A stretch of 64,000 nucleotides of DNA, from assembly GCF_020858115.1 (NCBI RefSeq), contig NZ_JACYMM010000001.1, positions 434,001 through 498,000 of the forward strand. Reading direction: 5' to 3'. Of the stretch, positions 53,570 to 61,192 are shown in pieces; the first letter of the stretch is position 1; each line of letters begins with the position of its first letter. The notes under the pieces were generated by a model. It saw only the letters and a program-made list of their open reading frames with translations, ran no database searches and was not told where the DNA came from. Made by a program: the position numbers and the translations under genes. Origin of the DNA: Janthinobacterium sp. FW305-129 (GTDB lineage Bacteria; Pseudomonadota; Gammaproteobacteria; Burkholderiales; Burkholderiaceae_D).

Positions 53570-55424
53570 GCCACTGTTCCAGCATCAGCAGCAGCCACAC
53601 CATGGTGCCGTGATAGGCCGGGTGTTCCGCCAGCAAGCGCCCCTTCAAATCGTCGATGAAGGCGGGCCGCACGATGCCGCGCCCGCGCAGCTGCGTCAGG
53701 TTGTCGAAGGCAAATTCGCGCAGCGGGGCGTGGCTGTGCAGCCACTGGCCGAAAGGCAAGCCGAAGCCGTGCTTTTTCTTGCGCACGATGGCCGGCGGCA
53801 GGATTTCCGCCAGCGCCCGCTTGAAGAAGGGCCGCAATTGCCTGCCGTCGAGCTTGTCCCGTGGCGCCAGGCGCGACGCAAACGCCACCATCGCGTCGTG
53901 CAGGAAGGGAAACGCCGCTTCCACGCCGGCCAGCTCGCACGCCTTGCGCACCTTGAACAGGTCGTTGTCGGCCAGGGTAAAACGCATGTCCAGGGCCAGC
54001 AGCTCATTGATCTGGCTCAAGCCCTGGCCTTGCCGCTCCCAATACGCGCCATTCACGCAGCCGGGCGCCACGCCCGGGTCGATGGTGTCGATAAAACCCG
54101 CTTCCAGCACCGTGCGGTAGCCATGGCGCAGCAGCAGGTTATAGCCGTCCAGCCGGGCCGGCAGCGGCAAGCTCGCCTGTTCGATATAGCGGCGCGCCTT
54201 GTCGCCCAGGCGCCACGGTTGATTTATCCGTTCACGGAACAGCAGCGGCTCGATGATGGCCTGGCGCAAGATGACGGGCAAGCGCTCGTACTGCGACAGC
54301 AAGGCCTGGTGCGCATAGCGCTCGTTGCCGCCGAACAACTCATCGCCGCCGTCGCCGCCCAGCAGGCGCGTCACGCCATCCTCGCGCGCCATGCGCGCGC
54401 AATAGTAGGCTGGAATGGCCGAGGCATTGCCGAAAGGCTGGTCGAAGATGGCCGCCATGGCGGGGATGGCGGCCAGCACGTCGTTGGGCGTCACGTAGCG
54501 CTCGTGGTGGATGCTGCCCGCATGGCTGGCGGCCAGGCGCGCATACGCCATTTCGTCATAGCCGGGCGCATCGAAGCCGATGGAATACGTGCGCGCGGGG
54601 CGGCCCGTCACTTGCCCCATGATGGCGGCCAGGGTGGAACTGTCCGTGCCGCCGCTGAGAAACGCGCCCGTATCCGCCCCATCCGCGCCCAGGCTGCTTT
54701 CCACGGCCTGGCGCAGCAGGCGCAGGAATTCCTGCTTGTTGGCGGCAAAGCTGGCCCGCGCGCGCCCTGCCGCCGGCTCGTGGAAGGCCAGTTGCCAGTA
54801 GCTGCCCTTGCATTGCTTGCCGCCCCGTACATGCAGGTATTCGCCGGGCAGCAAGCGCTGCTGGCCCAGATAGGCCGTGGCCGGGCCTGGCACCATGTGG
54901 AAGTACAAATAGTGATACAGCGCTTGCGGATCGAGCGCGCCGCGCACGGATGGATGGGCCAGCAAGGCATCGTGGGAAGAGGCAAAGAACAGCCCCTGCG
55001 CATTGCTCGCATAGCTGAGCGGATGCATGCCGGCGCGGTCCACGGCCAGCAGGGCCGAGCCGGAAAAGGCGTCGAGGATGGCTAAACAGAATGGCCCGGA
55101 CAGGCTGGCGCAGGCGGCCACGCCCCGGCTCAGCCACAGGGACGCGAGGCGGCACGCCACGTCCTCGGCCGAACCGTCGAGCACGGGCCGGCCCCAGATG
55201 GCCACTTGCAAGCCATCTTGCTGATACACATGGCGGCTGCCGTCGATGGCGGCCACGGCCACGCCGCCCACTTCGCTGAGGCTGGCGGCCAGGGGCGCGC
55301 CATCGAAACGCGACAGGGGCGCGGCCATGCCGGCCAGCGCCGTGGCCGCGCCATCATCGGCATCGGCGGCGGCCAGGCCAGCAGCGCCGCCTGCCTTCCC
55401 CAGCCAACCGCACAGGCCGCTCAT
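53478..55424 (-). CDS. Asparagine-synthase-family amidotransferase without Cys at position 2
   Basis: A 648-residue protein of the asparagine synthase family. The Ntn glutaminase-like domain begins MSGLCGWLGK, so the residue after Met is Ser and the first Cys is at position 5; the usual MCG nucleophile arrangement is absent. The synthetase domain is intact: AFLSGGTDSSTLAAIMG (PP-loop 257-263) and LLGGDGGDELFGGNERYAHQ, then KKKHGFGLPFGQWL. It may use free ammonia or an amine, like beta-lactam synthetase-type enzymes. The start overlaps the decarboxylase stop (ATGA). It forms a minus-strand operon with the decarboxylase and acyl ligase genes. Confidence 0.88.
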   Translation of the reverse strand: MSGLCGWLGKAGGAAGLAAADADDGAATALAGMAAPLSRFDGAPLAASLSEVGGVAVAAIDGSRHVYQQDGLQVAIWGRPVLDGSAEDVACRLASLWLSRGVAACASLSGPFCLAILDAFSGSALLAVDRAGMHPLSYASNAQGLFFASSHDALLAHPSVRGALDPQALYHYLYFHMVPGPATAYLGQQRLLPGEYLHVRGGKQCKGSYWQLAFHEPAAGRARASFAANKQEFLRLLRQAVESSLGADGADTGAFLSGGTDSSTLAAIMGQVTGRPARTYSIGFDAPGYDEMAYARLAASHAGSIHHERYVTPNDVLAAIPAMAAIFDQPFGNASAIPAYYCARMAREDGVTRLLGGDGGDELFGGNERYAHQALLSQYERLPVILRQAIIEPLLFRERINQPWRLGDKARRYIEQASLPLPARLDGYNLLLRHGYRTVLEAGFIDTIDPGVAPGCVNGAYWERQGQGLSQINELLALDMRFTLADNDLFKVRKACELAGVEAAFPFLHDAMVAFASRLAPRDKLDGRQLRPFFKRALAEILPPAIVRKKKHGFGLPFGQWLHSHAPLREFAFDNLTQLRGRGIVRPAFIDDLKGRLLAEHPAYHGTMVWLLLMLEQWLSQHPAALGALAGGFAASATETPAVLDPTA

Positions 55425-56680
55425 ACGAGCACCTCGGCCGGCAAGGGATGGCCGAGAAAAGCCGTCGGGCTGGCCGTCAAGCCGTAGGCGCCCGACTGGA
55501 ACACCACCACCAGGTCGCCCTCCCCGGCGCGCGCCATTTCCATCTGGTCGGCCAGCAAGTCCAGCGGCGTGCACAGCGGCCCCACGACGGACGCCACTTC
55601 GCGCGGCCCGCCGTGCAGCCGGGTGCCGATGGCGACAGGGTAATTCTTGCGGATCAGCTGGCCAAAATTGCCGGAAGCGGCCAGGTGATGGTGCAAGCCG
55701 CCGTCCGTCACTAAAAATACCTGTCCATGCGATACCTTGCGTTCGAGCACCTTGCACACATAGATACCCGCCTCGGCCACCAGGTAGCGCCCCAGTTCCA
55801 GGTTCAGGCGCACCCCGGGCGCCGCCTGGGCCAGCAGATCGAGCTGCCGCTGCAAGCCTTCGGCCACGGACGCCAGATCCAGGGCCTGGTCGCCGGGAAA
55901 ATACGGCACCCCGAAGCCGCCGCCGATATTCAGGGTGCGCAAGGGCGACGGCGCGCTGTCGGCCAGCTGCAGGGCCAGTTGCACGCTCAGCGCCTGCGCC
56001 TCGGCCAGGGCCGCGCCCGACAGGCTTTGCGACCCCGCATACAGGTGAAAGCCGTGGAAATCGAGCCCCAGCTGGCCGATGCGGCCCAGCAACGCGGGCA
56101 CCAGGGCCGCATCGACGCCAAACGGCTGCGCCCCGCCACCCATGCGCATGCCCGTGCGGCGCAAGGCGAAATCGGGATTCACGCGCACGGCCACCCTGGC
56201 CGTCATGCCCAGCCGTTCGCTGGCCAGCGCCGTCCTTTCCAGCTGCGCGCCGGACTCCACGTTAATCAAGACACCTGCGGCCACGGCCCGCGCCAGTTCA
56301 CCCTCGCGCTTGCCCGGCCCCGCAAAGCTGATGCGTTCGACCGGCATGGGCGTATCGAGCGCCGTCGCCAGTTCGCCGCCCGAGGCCACGTCGATGCCGT
56401 CGACCAGGCCCGCCAGCCACTGCACCACGGCCGGCATGGGATTGGCCTTCATCGCGTAATGCACGTGCACGCCAGCGGGCAAGGCGGCGCGCAATTGCGC
56501 CACGCGGCGCGTGATGTGCGCCCGTTCATACGCATAGAATGGCGTGCTGCCCACGCGCTGGGCCAGGCGGTGCAATGGCACCCCGCCCACCTGCAGCACG
56601 TCGTTTTCCACGGCGAACTGCTGCCCCAGGGCCGCGTGCAACGGCAATTCCATATTGTTCGAGCGGATCAAGTCCTTCAT
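55421..56680 (-). CDS. PLP-dependent decarboxylase, exosortase A system-associated (TIGR03099 type)
   Basis: A 419-residue fold-type III (alanine-racemase-like) decarboxylase related to diaminopimelate/ornithine decarboxylases. The PLP lysine is Lys78 in VHYAMKANPM. The phosphate loop is LNIGGGFGVPYF, the active-site cysteine is in VVGPLCTPLDLL, and SGAYGLTASPTAF closes the site. It would decarboxylate an amino acid to an amine in the cytoplasm. The start at 56680 overlaps the acyl ligase stop (ATGA); the much longer frame to 57484 runs antiphase through the ligase. The substrate amino acid is unknown. Confidence 0.93.
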   Translation of the reverse strand: MKDLIRSNNMELPLHAALGQQFAVENDVLQVGGVPLHRLAQRVGSTPFYAYERAHITRRVAQLRAALPAGVHVHYAMKANPMPAVVQWLAGLVDGIDVASGGELATALDTPMPVERISFAGPGKREGELARAVAAGVLINVESGAQLERTALASERLGMTARVAVRVNPDFALRRTGMRMGGGAQPFGVDAALVPALLGRIGQLGLDFHGFHLYAGSQSLSGAALAEAQALSVQLALQLADSAPSPLRTLNIGGGFGVPYFPGDQALDLASVAEGLQRQLDLLAQAAPGVRLNLELGRYLVAEAGIYVCKVLERKVSHGQVFLVTDGGLHHHLAASGNFGQLIRKNYPVAIGTRLHGGPREVASVVGPLCTPLDLLADQMEMARAGEGDLVVVFQSGAYGLTASPTAFLGHPLPAEVLV

Positions 56681-58287
56681 GCCGCATCTCCTGATTGGAC
56701 CGCATACGCCTGCGCCAGTTCCCTGGCCAGCAAGGGGCGGTCGATCTTGCCGTTCGGATTGCGCGGCAGCACGCCGTCGCGGATTTCCACCCACAGCGGC
56801 ACCATATAACTGGGCAGGCGTGCGCGGCAGGCGGCCAGTATGCCGTCGCGCTGCAATGCGACACCGGGCGCGGGCGTGACGAGCAAGGCGATGGCCTGGC
56901 CCAGCACGGCATGGGGCAAGCCCAGCGCTGCCGCCTCGCCCACCAGCCCGCTCGCATACGCGACTTCCTCGACCTCGGCGGGGCTGACCCGGTAGCCGGA
57001 TGTCTTGATCATGTCGTCGCTGCGGCCCACGAAATACAGATAGCCTTCCGCATCGCGGCGCACGGTGTCGCCCGACCAGACGGCCAGTTCCGGCAGCACC
57101 AGCCCGCTGGCCTGCGGCGGCAAGGGCTTGAAGCGCTCCGCCGTGCGCGCCGCATCGTTCCAGTAGCCGAGCGCCACCAGCGCGCCACGGTGCACGAGTT
57201 CGCCCGGCTCGTCGGCGTCGCACACGCTGCCGTCGGGACGCAGCACCAGCACTTCCGCGTTCGGGATCGCCTGGCCGATGGAATCGGGGCGCCGCTCCAG
57301 CTGTTCCGGCGCCAGGTAGGTGGAACGGAACGCTTCCGTCAAGCCATACATCAGGTAGACCTGCGCGCGCGGCAGCGACTGGCGCAGCCGGTCGAGCGTG
57401 GCGCGCTGCATCACGCCGCCCGAATTGGTGATGTAGCGCAAGGGCGTGGACAAGGGCCAGCTCAGCTGCGACAGCTGCACCCACAGGGGCGGCACGGCGG
57501 CCAGGCCCGTGATGGCTTCCTGCTCCACGGCTTCGACTATGTCGCGCAGCAACAGATAATTCATCAGCACGGCACAGGCGCCGCTGGCAAAGGCCGTCGT
57601 CAGCTGGCTCAGGCCGTAGTCAAAGCTGAGCGGCAGCACGCACAAAATCCGGTCGTCCGGCGTATTGCGCAGATAGCCCGACACGCTGAGCGCGCCCGCC
57701 AGCATGTTGCGGTGCGACAGCACCACGCCTTTCGGCCGCCCCGTGCTGCCCGAGGTATATAAAATGGCCGCCATGTCCGTGTCGATCGCCGCATGCGGCC
57801 TCGGCGCGGGTCCGCCGACAGCGGGCACATCGCTGGACACCGCACTCCACGGCAGCACGCGCAGCTTGCCCAGGCGCGATTCCGGCAGCGGTTCGCCCGT
57901 CAGCAGCACCGTTTGCAAGTCCGGGCAGGCGGCCAGCGCGGGACCCAGCTGGGCCAGGCGTTCGCGCGAGGTGACGAGGATGGCCACGTTGCAATCGGCC
58001 AGGATGTACGCCACCTGTTCCGGCTTGAGCAAGGGATTGACGGGCACGAACACGCCGCCGGCGGCCGCCGCGCCAAACATGGCGCTGACGTTTTCCGGGC
58101 GCTTTTCCAGGTACACGGCCACGCGCGCGCCGCGCCGCAAGCCCAGGGTCAGCAGGGTAGCGGCCGCTTCGCGCACGGATTGCGCCAGCGCGGCATAGCT
58201 TGTTTCTTCGCCCTGCCACGACAGGCCCGGCGCGTGGGGGGCGCGCTGCGCCGTTTCAAAGATCAGATCGTGTATCAGTGTCGCCAT
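56677..58287 (-). CDS. Acyl-CoA ligase (AMP-forming), exosortase A system-associated (TIGR03098 type)
   Basis: A 536-residue adenylate-forming enzyme. ILYTSGSTGRPKGVVLSHRN is the ATP loop, YLMYGLTEAFRSTYL the adenine motif, YLYFVGRSDDMIKTSGYRVS the hinge and LPRNPNGKIDRPLLARELA the C-terminal catalytic Lys. It would activate a carboxylic or amino acid as an acyl-AMP and load it on a thiol. The free-standing ACP encoded divergently at 59209 is a natural partner. It is the first gene of the ligase-decarboxylase-amidotransferase operon, 70 bases from a perfect FNR-type site. Confidence 0.93.
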   Translation of the reverse strand: MATLIHDLIFETAQRAPHAPGLSWQGEETSYAALAQSVREAAATLLTLGLRRGARVAVYLEKRPENVSAMFGAAAAGGVFVPVNPLLKPEQVAYILADCNVAILVTSRERLAQLGPALAACPDLQTVLLTGEPLPESRLGKLRVLPWSAVSSDVPAVGGPAPRPHAAIDTDMAAILYTSGSTGRPKGVVLSHRNMLAGALSVSGYLRNTPDDRILCVLPLSFDYGLSQLTTAFASGACAVLMNYLLLRDIVEAVEQEAITGLAAVPPLWVQLSQLSWPLSTPLRYITNSGGVMQRATLDRLRQSLPRAQVYLMYGLTEAFRSTYLAPEQLERRPDSIGQAIPNAEVLVLRPDGSVCDADEPGELVHRGALVALGYWNDAARTAERFKPLPPQASGLVLPELAVWSGDTVRRDAEGYLYFVGRSDDMIKTSGYRVSPAEVEEVAYASGLVGEAAALGLPHAVLGQAIALLVTPAPGVALQRDGILAACRARLPSYMVPLWVEIRDGVLPRNPNGKIDRPLLARELAQAYAVQSGDAA

Positions 58288-58356
58288 CGTTTCATCCCCG
58301 GGTTGCCATGATTGCCATGCATTCCCCTATGATTCAGACAAACGGCCACAACGGTC

Positions 58357-58370
58357 TTGATTTTGATCAA
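58357..58370. promoter_or_regulatory. Perfect FNR/Anr-type box in a divergent promoter region
   Basis: TTGATTTTGATCAA matches the FNR consensus TTGAT-N4-ATCAA at every fixed base and is nearly palindromic. It lies in the 145-base gap between the acyl ligase start (58287, leftward) and the GNAT start (58433, rightward), 69 and 62 bases away. It could control either or both operons in response to oxygen. No strong -10 was fixed on either side. A 14-base match can occur by chance, but its position is right. Confidence 0.6.
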
Positions 58371-58432
58371 TTAACAGTTTCAGCAGCACAGCTTGAGCCG
58401 GCGCAACATCGGCCCCCGGCCGCTGCGTTCTA

Positions 58433-59230
58433 ATGGACAGCGTTGGCTGCATAGCCGCCCCATCCGTTACCACCATGGCTCCGTCCCCGCGATTTCCCCT
58501 GCTGCAACGGCTTGCCGCCAGCCTCGATCAGCTGGGCTGGCGCGACAGCGCCTGGCTGGCCGTGGCGCGCCTGCTGGAAAGCGTGCCGGGCGGGCGCTGC
58601 GCGCTATATCGTTATCAATTCGTCGCGCAGGCCGTGGCGCCCGGTTCGCTGTGCCGCGGGCGCGGCCAGTCGATTGCCGTCGCGCCCTGCCTGGCGGAGG
58701 CGGATTTGCCGCCCGGTCCCGAACGCCGGCCCGGCGCGCTGCACGAACGCTACCGGCAAGGCGCGCAATGCCTGGTGGCGCGCGACAAGTCCGGCATGGC
58801 CGGCTGGATCTGGCTGTTGCGCCACGGCTGCCAGGAAGACGAGGTGCGCGCCCGCTATGCGCTGGCCTCAAACCAGTCGTCGTGGGACCTGGACGTGTGG
58901 GTGCATCCCGAGCGGCGCGGCGGCCTGGTCTTCGCCCGCCTGTGGGAAGAAGCCAACGCCGTGCTGCACGCGCAGGGCGTGCGCTGGACGTGCAGCCGCA
59001 TCTCGCGCTTCAACCGCGCCTCGCTGGGCGCCCATGCGCGCCTGGGCACGCACGCGCTGGGCACGGCCACCTTTATCCGCTGCGGGCGCTGGCAATGGAT
59101 GGCCGCCAGCCTGCCGCCATATATCCACCTGTCGCGCCGCCCCGACGACATCCCCTGCCTCGCCTTCGATACGTCGACCCTGCCGCACTTCCCTTCCCTG
59201 GAGCTGACATGCCGCATCTTGAAGCAGTAA
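58433..59230 (+). CDS. GNAT-family N-acetyltransferase in the exosortase A-associated module
   Basis: A 265-residue protein with a C-terminal GNAT fold: DLDVWVHPERRGGLVFARLW is the acetyl-CoA-binding region, followed by SRISRFNRASLGAHARLGTH. The N-terminal third is specific to this group. It would acylate an amine; a product of the PLP decarboxylase, or a group carried on the ACP, is a reasonable candidate. A downstream ATG at 58475 (MAPSPRFPLL) is a possible true start. Its end overlaps the ACP gene by 22 bases, so translation is coupled. Confidence 0.8.
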   Translation: MDSVGCIAAPSVTTMAPSPRFPLLQRLAASLDQLGWRDSAWLAVARLLESVPGGRCALYRYQFVAQAVAPGSLCRGRGQSIAVAPCLAEADLPPGPERRPGALHERYRQGAQCLVARDKSGMAGWIWLLRHGCQEDEVRARYALASNQSSWDLDVWVHPERRGGLVFARLWEEANAVLHAQGVRWTCSRISRFNRASLGAHARLGTHALGTATFIRCGRWQWMAASLPPYIHLSRRPDDIPCLAFDTSTLPHFPSLELTCRILKQ

Positions 59231-59454
59231 AACGCATCCTCGACACCACCCTGGGCTTGAACGGGCGCGCACTGGAAGCCCACACGCCGCTGCTGGGCAG
59301 CGTGCCGGAACTCGATTCGATGGCCGTGATCGGCGTGATCGCCGCGCTGGAAGACCATTTCGGCATCATCGTCGCCGACGACGACATCCATGCGCGCCAC
59401 TTCGCCACCGTCGGCACCCTGCACGATTTCGTGTTTGCGCAGCTGCGGCCATGA
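59209..59454 (+). CDS. Acyl carrier protein (exosortase A-associated module)
   Basis: An 81-residue carrier protein. The phosphopantetheine site is the Ser in VPELDSMAVIGVIAALEDHF, and the helix IVADDDIHARHFATVGTLHD completes the four-helix pattern. It would carry the acyl group activated by the divergently encoded AMP ligase. The start at 59209 overlaps the GNAT gene and the stop overlaps the hydrolase start (ATGA); the longer frame from 58393 is not real. Confidence 0.88.
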   Translation: MPHLEAVKRILDTTLGLNGRALEAHTPLLGSVPELDSMAVIGVIAALEDHFGIIVADDDIHARHFATVGTLHDFVFAQLRP

Positions 59455-60308
59455 ACGGCGCCGCCCTCGACGCGCTGCCGCTGCTGCCCTTCTTCCTGCC
59501 CGCCAGCGGCGGCCAGCGCTACTGCCTGCTGCACCTGCCGGCGCCGGGCCGCAGCGCGCGCGGCGGCATCGTCTACGTGCATCCATTTGCGGAAGAACTC
59601 AATAAAAGCCGCCACGTGGCCGCCGCGCAGGCGCGCGCCTTTGCCGCCGCAGGCTACAGCGTGCTGCAGATCGACCTGTACGGCTGCGGCGACAGCAGCG
59701 GCGACTTTGGCGAAGCGCGCTGGGACATCTGGCACAACGACCTGCACCTGGCCTGCGCGTGGCTGGCGCAGCGCGTCGACGGTGCCTTGAGCGTGTGGGG
59801 CTTGCGCCTGGGCGCCCTGCTGGCCCTCGATTTCGCCAGCCGCGCGCCGCTGCCGCTGGCGCGCCTGCTGCTGTGGCAACCGGAAGCCGATGGACGGCGC
59901 GTCATCGACCGCTTCCTGCGCCTGCGCCTGGCGTCGGGCATGCTGGCCGGCGGCGCGCATGAGGCGCCCGGCCATGCCCGCGCCGCGCTGGCGAATGGCG
60001 ACTCTGTGGAAGTGGCAGGCTACCTGCTGGCGCCAGAACTGGCGCAGGCCATCGATAGTGTCAGCGCATCCGCCCTGCTGCCGTCCGTGCCCGTCTACTG
60101 GCTCGATTACCAGGCGCCGGAACAAGCTGCCGCTCCCTTGCCGCCGCTGGCGCGCCACTGGCGCGCACACGGCGCCGCCGTGCACGTGGCCAGCTTCGGC
60201 GACGGCCCGTTCTGGCACAGCGGCGAACTGCTGGCGTGTCCGCAGCTGCTGCACGCCACGCGGCTACTCTGCCGCGACTGGCTCGACGAGGAAGGGACGC
60301 CGCCATGA
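59451..60308 (+). CDS. Alpha/beta hydrolase 2, exosortase A system-associated (TIGR03101 type)
   Basis: A 285-residue alpha/beta-hydrolase-fold protein. IVYVHPFAEELNKSRHVAAA holds the oxyanion-strand region, and VLQIDLYGCGDSSGDFGEAR is the typical strand-loop after it. The nucleophile elbow reads VWGLRLGALLAL, so Arg119 takes the place of the expected Ser. It may therefore be non-hydrolytic or use another residue. It is coupled by ATGA overlaps to the ACP gene before it and the hydrolase gene after it. Confidence 0.9.
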   Translation: MNGAALDALPLLPFFLPASGGQRYCLLHLPAPGRSARGGIVYVHPFAEELNKSRHVAAAQARAFAAAGYSVLQIDLYGCGDSSGDFGEARWDIWHNDLHLACAWLAQRVDGALSVWGLRLGALLALDFASRAPLPLARLLLWQPEADGRRVIDRFLRLRLASGMLAGGAHEAPGHARAALANGDSVEVAGYLLAPELAQAIDSVSASALLPSVPVYWLDYQAPEQAAAPLPPLARHWRAHGAAVHVASFGDGPFWHSGELLACPQLLHATRLLCRDWLDEEGTPP

Positions 60309-61192
60309 AACGCGACAGCAGTCAGCCGCACCTCGCAGGGCACGGCGTGCGCGAGCTGGCCCTGCGCTTTCGCAGCACGGCGGAAGACGGCGAGGCGCGG
60401 GCGCACATGGTCGGCATCCTCAGCCTGCCCGCCGTACCGGGCCCGCGCGGCATGTTGATCGTCACGGGCGGGCCGCAGTACCGGGTCGGCAGCCACCGCC
60501 AGTTCGTCCTGCTGGCCCGCGCCCTGGCCGCGCAAGGCTGGCCCGTGCTGCGTTTCGACCTGCGCGGCATGGGCGACAGCGAGGGCAGCGCGCGCGACTA
60601 CCGCGCCGCCGGTCCCGACATCGCCGGCGCGCTGGCGCAATTCTTCGACGCCGTGCCCTCGTTGCGCGAAGTGGCGCTGTGGGGCTTGTGCGACGGCGCC
60701 ACGGCGGCCGCCTGCCATGCGCCGCGCGACGCGCGCGTCCAGGCCCTGGTGCTGCTCAATCCCTGGGTGCGCAGCAGCGCCGGCCTGGCGCGCGCCACCT
60801 TGCGCCATTATTATTTGCCGCGCCTGCTGCAAGGCAGTTTCTGGCGCAAGCTGGCCAAAGGCGGACTGCGGCTGGGCGCCAGCCTGGCGTCGCTGCGGCA
60901 GGTGGCGGCCGCCACGCAGGAACAGACGACGCCAGACAACGATGCGCCCGCGCCGGCCATGCTGCGGGCATTGACGCAATTCCAGGGCAAGGTGCTCCTG
61001 ATTCTCAGCGGCGACGACCTCGGCGCGCGCGAGTGGCAAGCGCTGCTCGCTGGCGATCCTGCCTGGCGCGCCGTGGCCGCCCGCGCGCAATGGACGCAGG
61101 CGCAAGTGGCGGGCGCCAACCATACGTTCGCCAGCGCCGCCTGGCGCGGCGCAGTGGAACAGCGGTGCGCACAATGGCTGCAGTCATGGTAA
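60305..61192 (+). CDS. Alpha/beta hydrolase 1, exosortase A system-associated (TIGR03100 type)
   Basis: A 295-residue alpha/beta-hydrolase-fold protein. It has LIVTGGPQYRVGSHRQFVLL, VLRFDLRGMGDSEGSARDYR and the nucleophile elbow LWGLCDGATAAACHA with Cys129 in place of Ser, as in dienelactone-hydrolase-like or thioesterase/acyltransferase enzymes. VAGANHTFASAAWRG near the end holds the likely catalytic His. It could release or transfer the acyl group from the ACP. The start at 60305 is set by the ATGA overlap. Confidence 0.91.
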   Translation: MKRDSSQPHLAGHGVRELALRFRSTAEDGEARAHMVGILSLPAVPGPRGMLIVTGGPQYRVGSHRQFVLLARALAAQGWPVLRFDLRGMGDSEGSARDYRAAGPDIAGALAQFFDAVPSLREVALWGLCDGATAAACHAPRDARVQALVLLNPWVRSSAGLARATLRHYYLPRLLQGSFWRKLAKGGLRLGASLASLRQVAAATQEQTTPDNDAPAPAMLRALTQFQGKVLLILSGDDLGAREWQALLAGDPAWRAVAARAQWTQAQVAGANHTFASAAWRGAVEQRCAQWLQSW

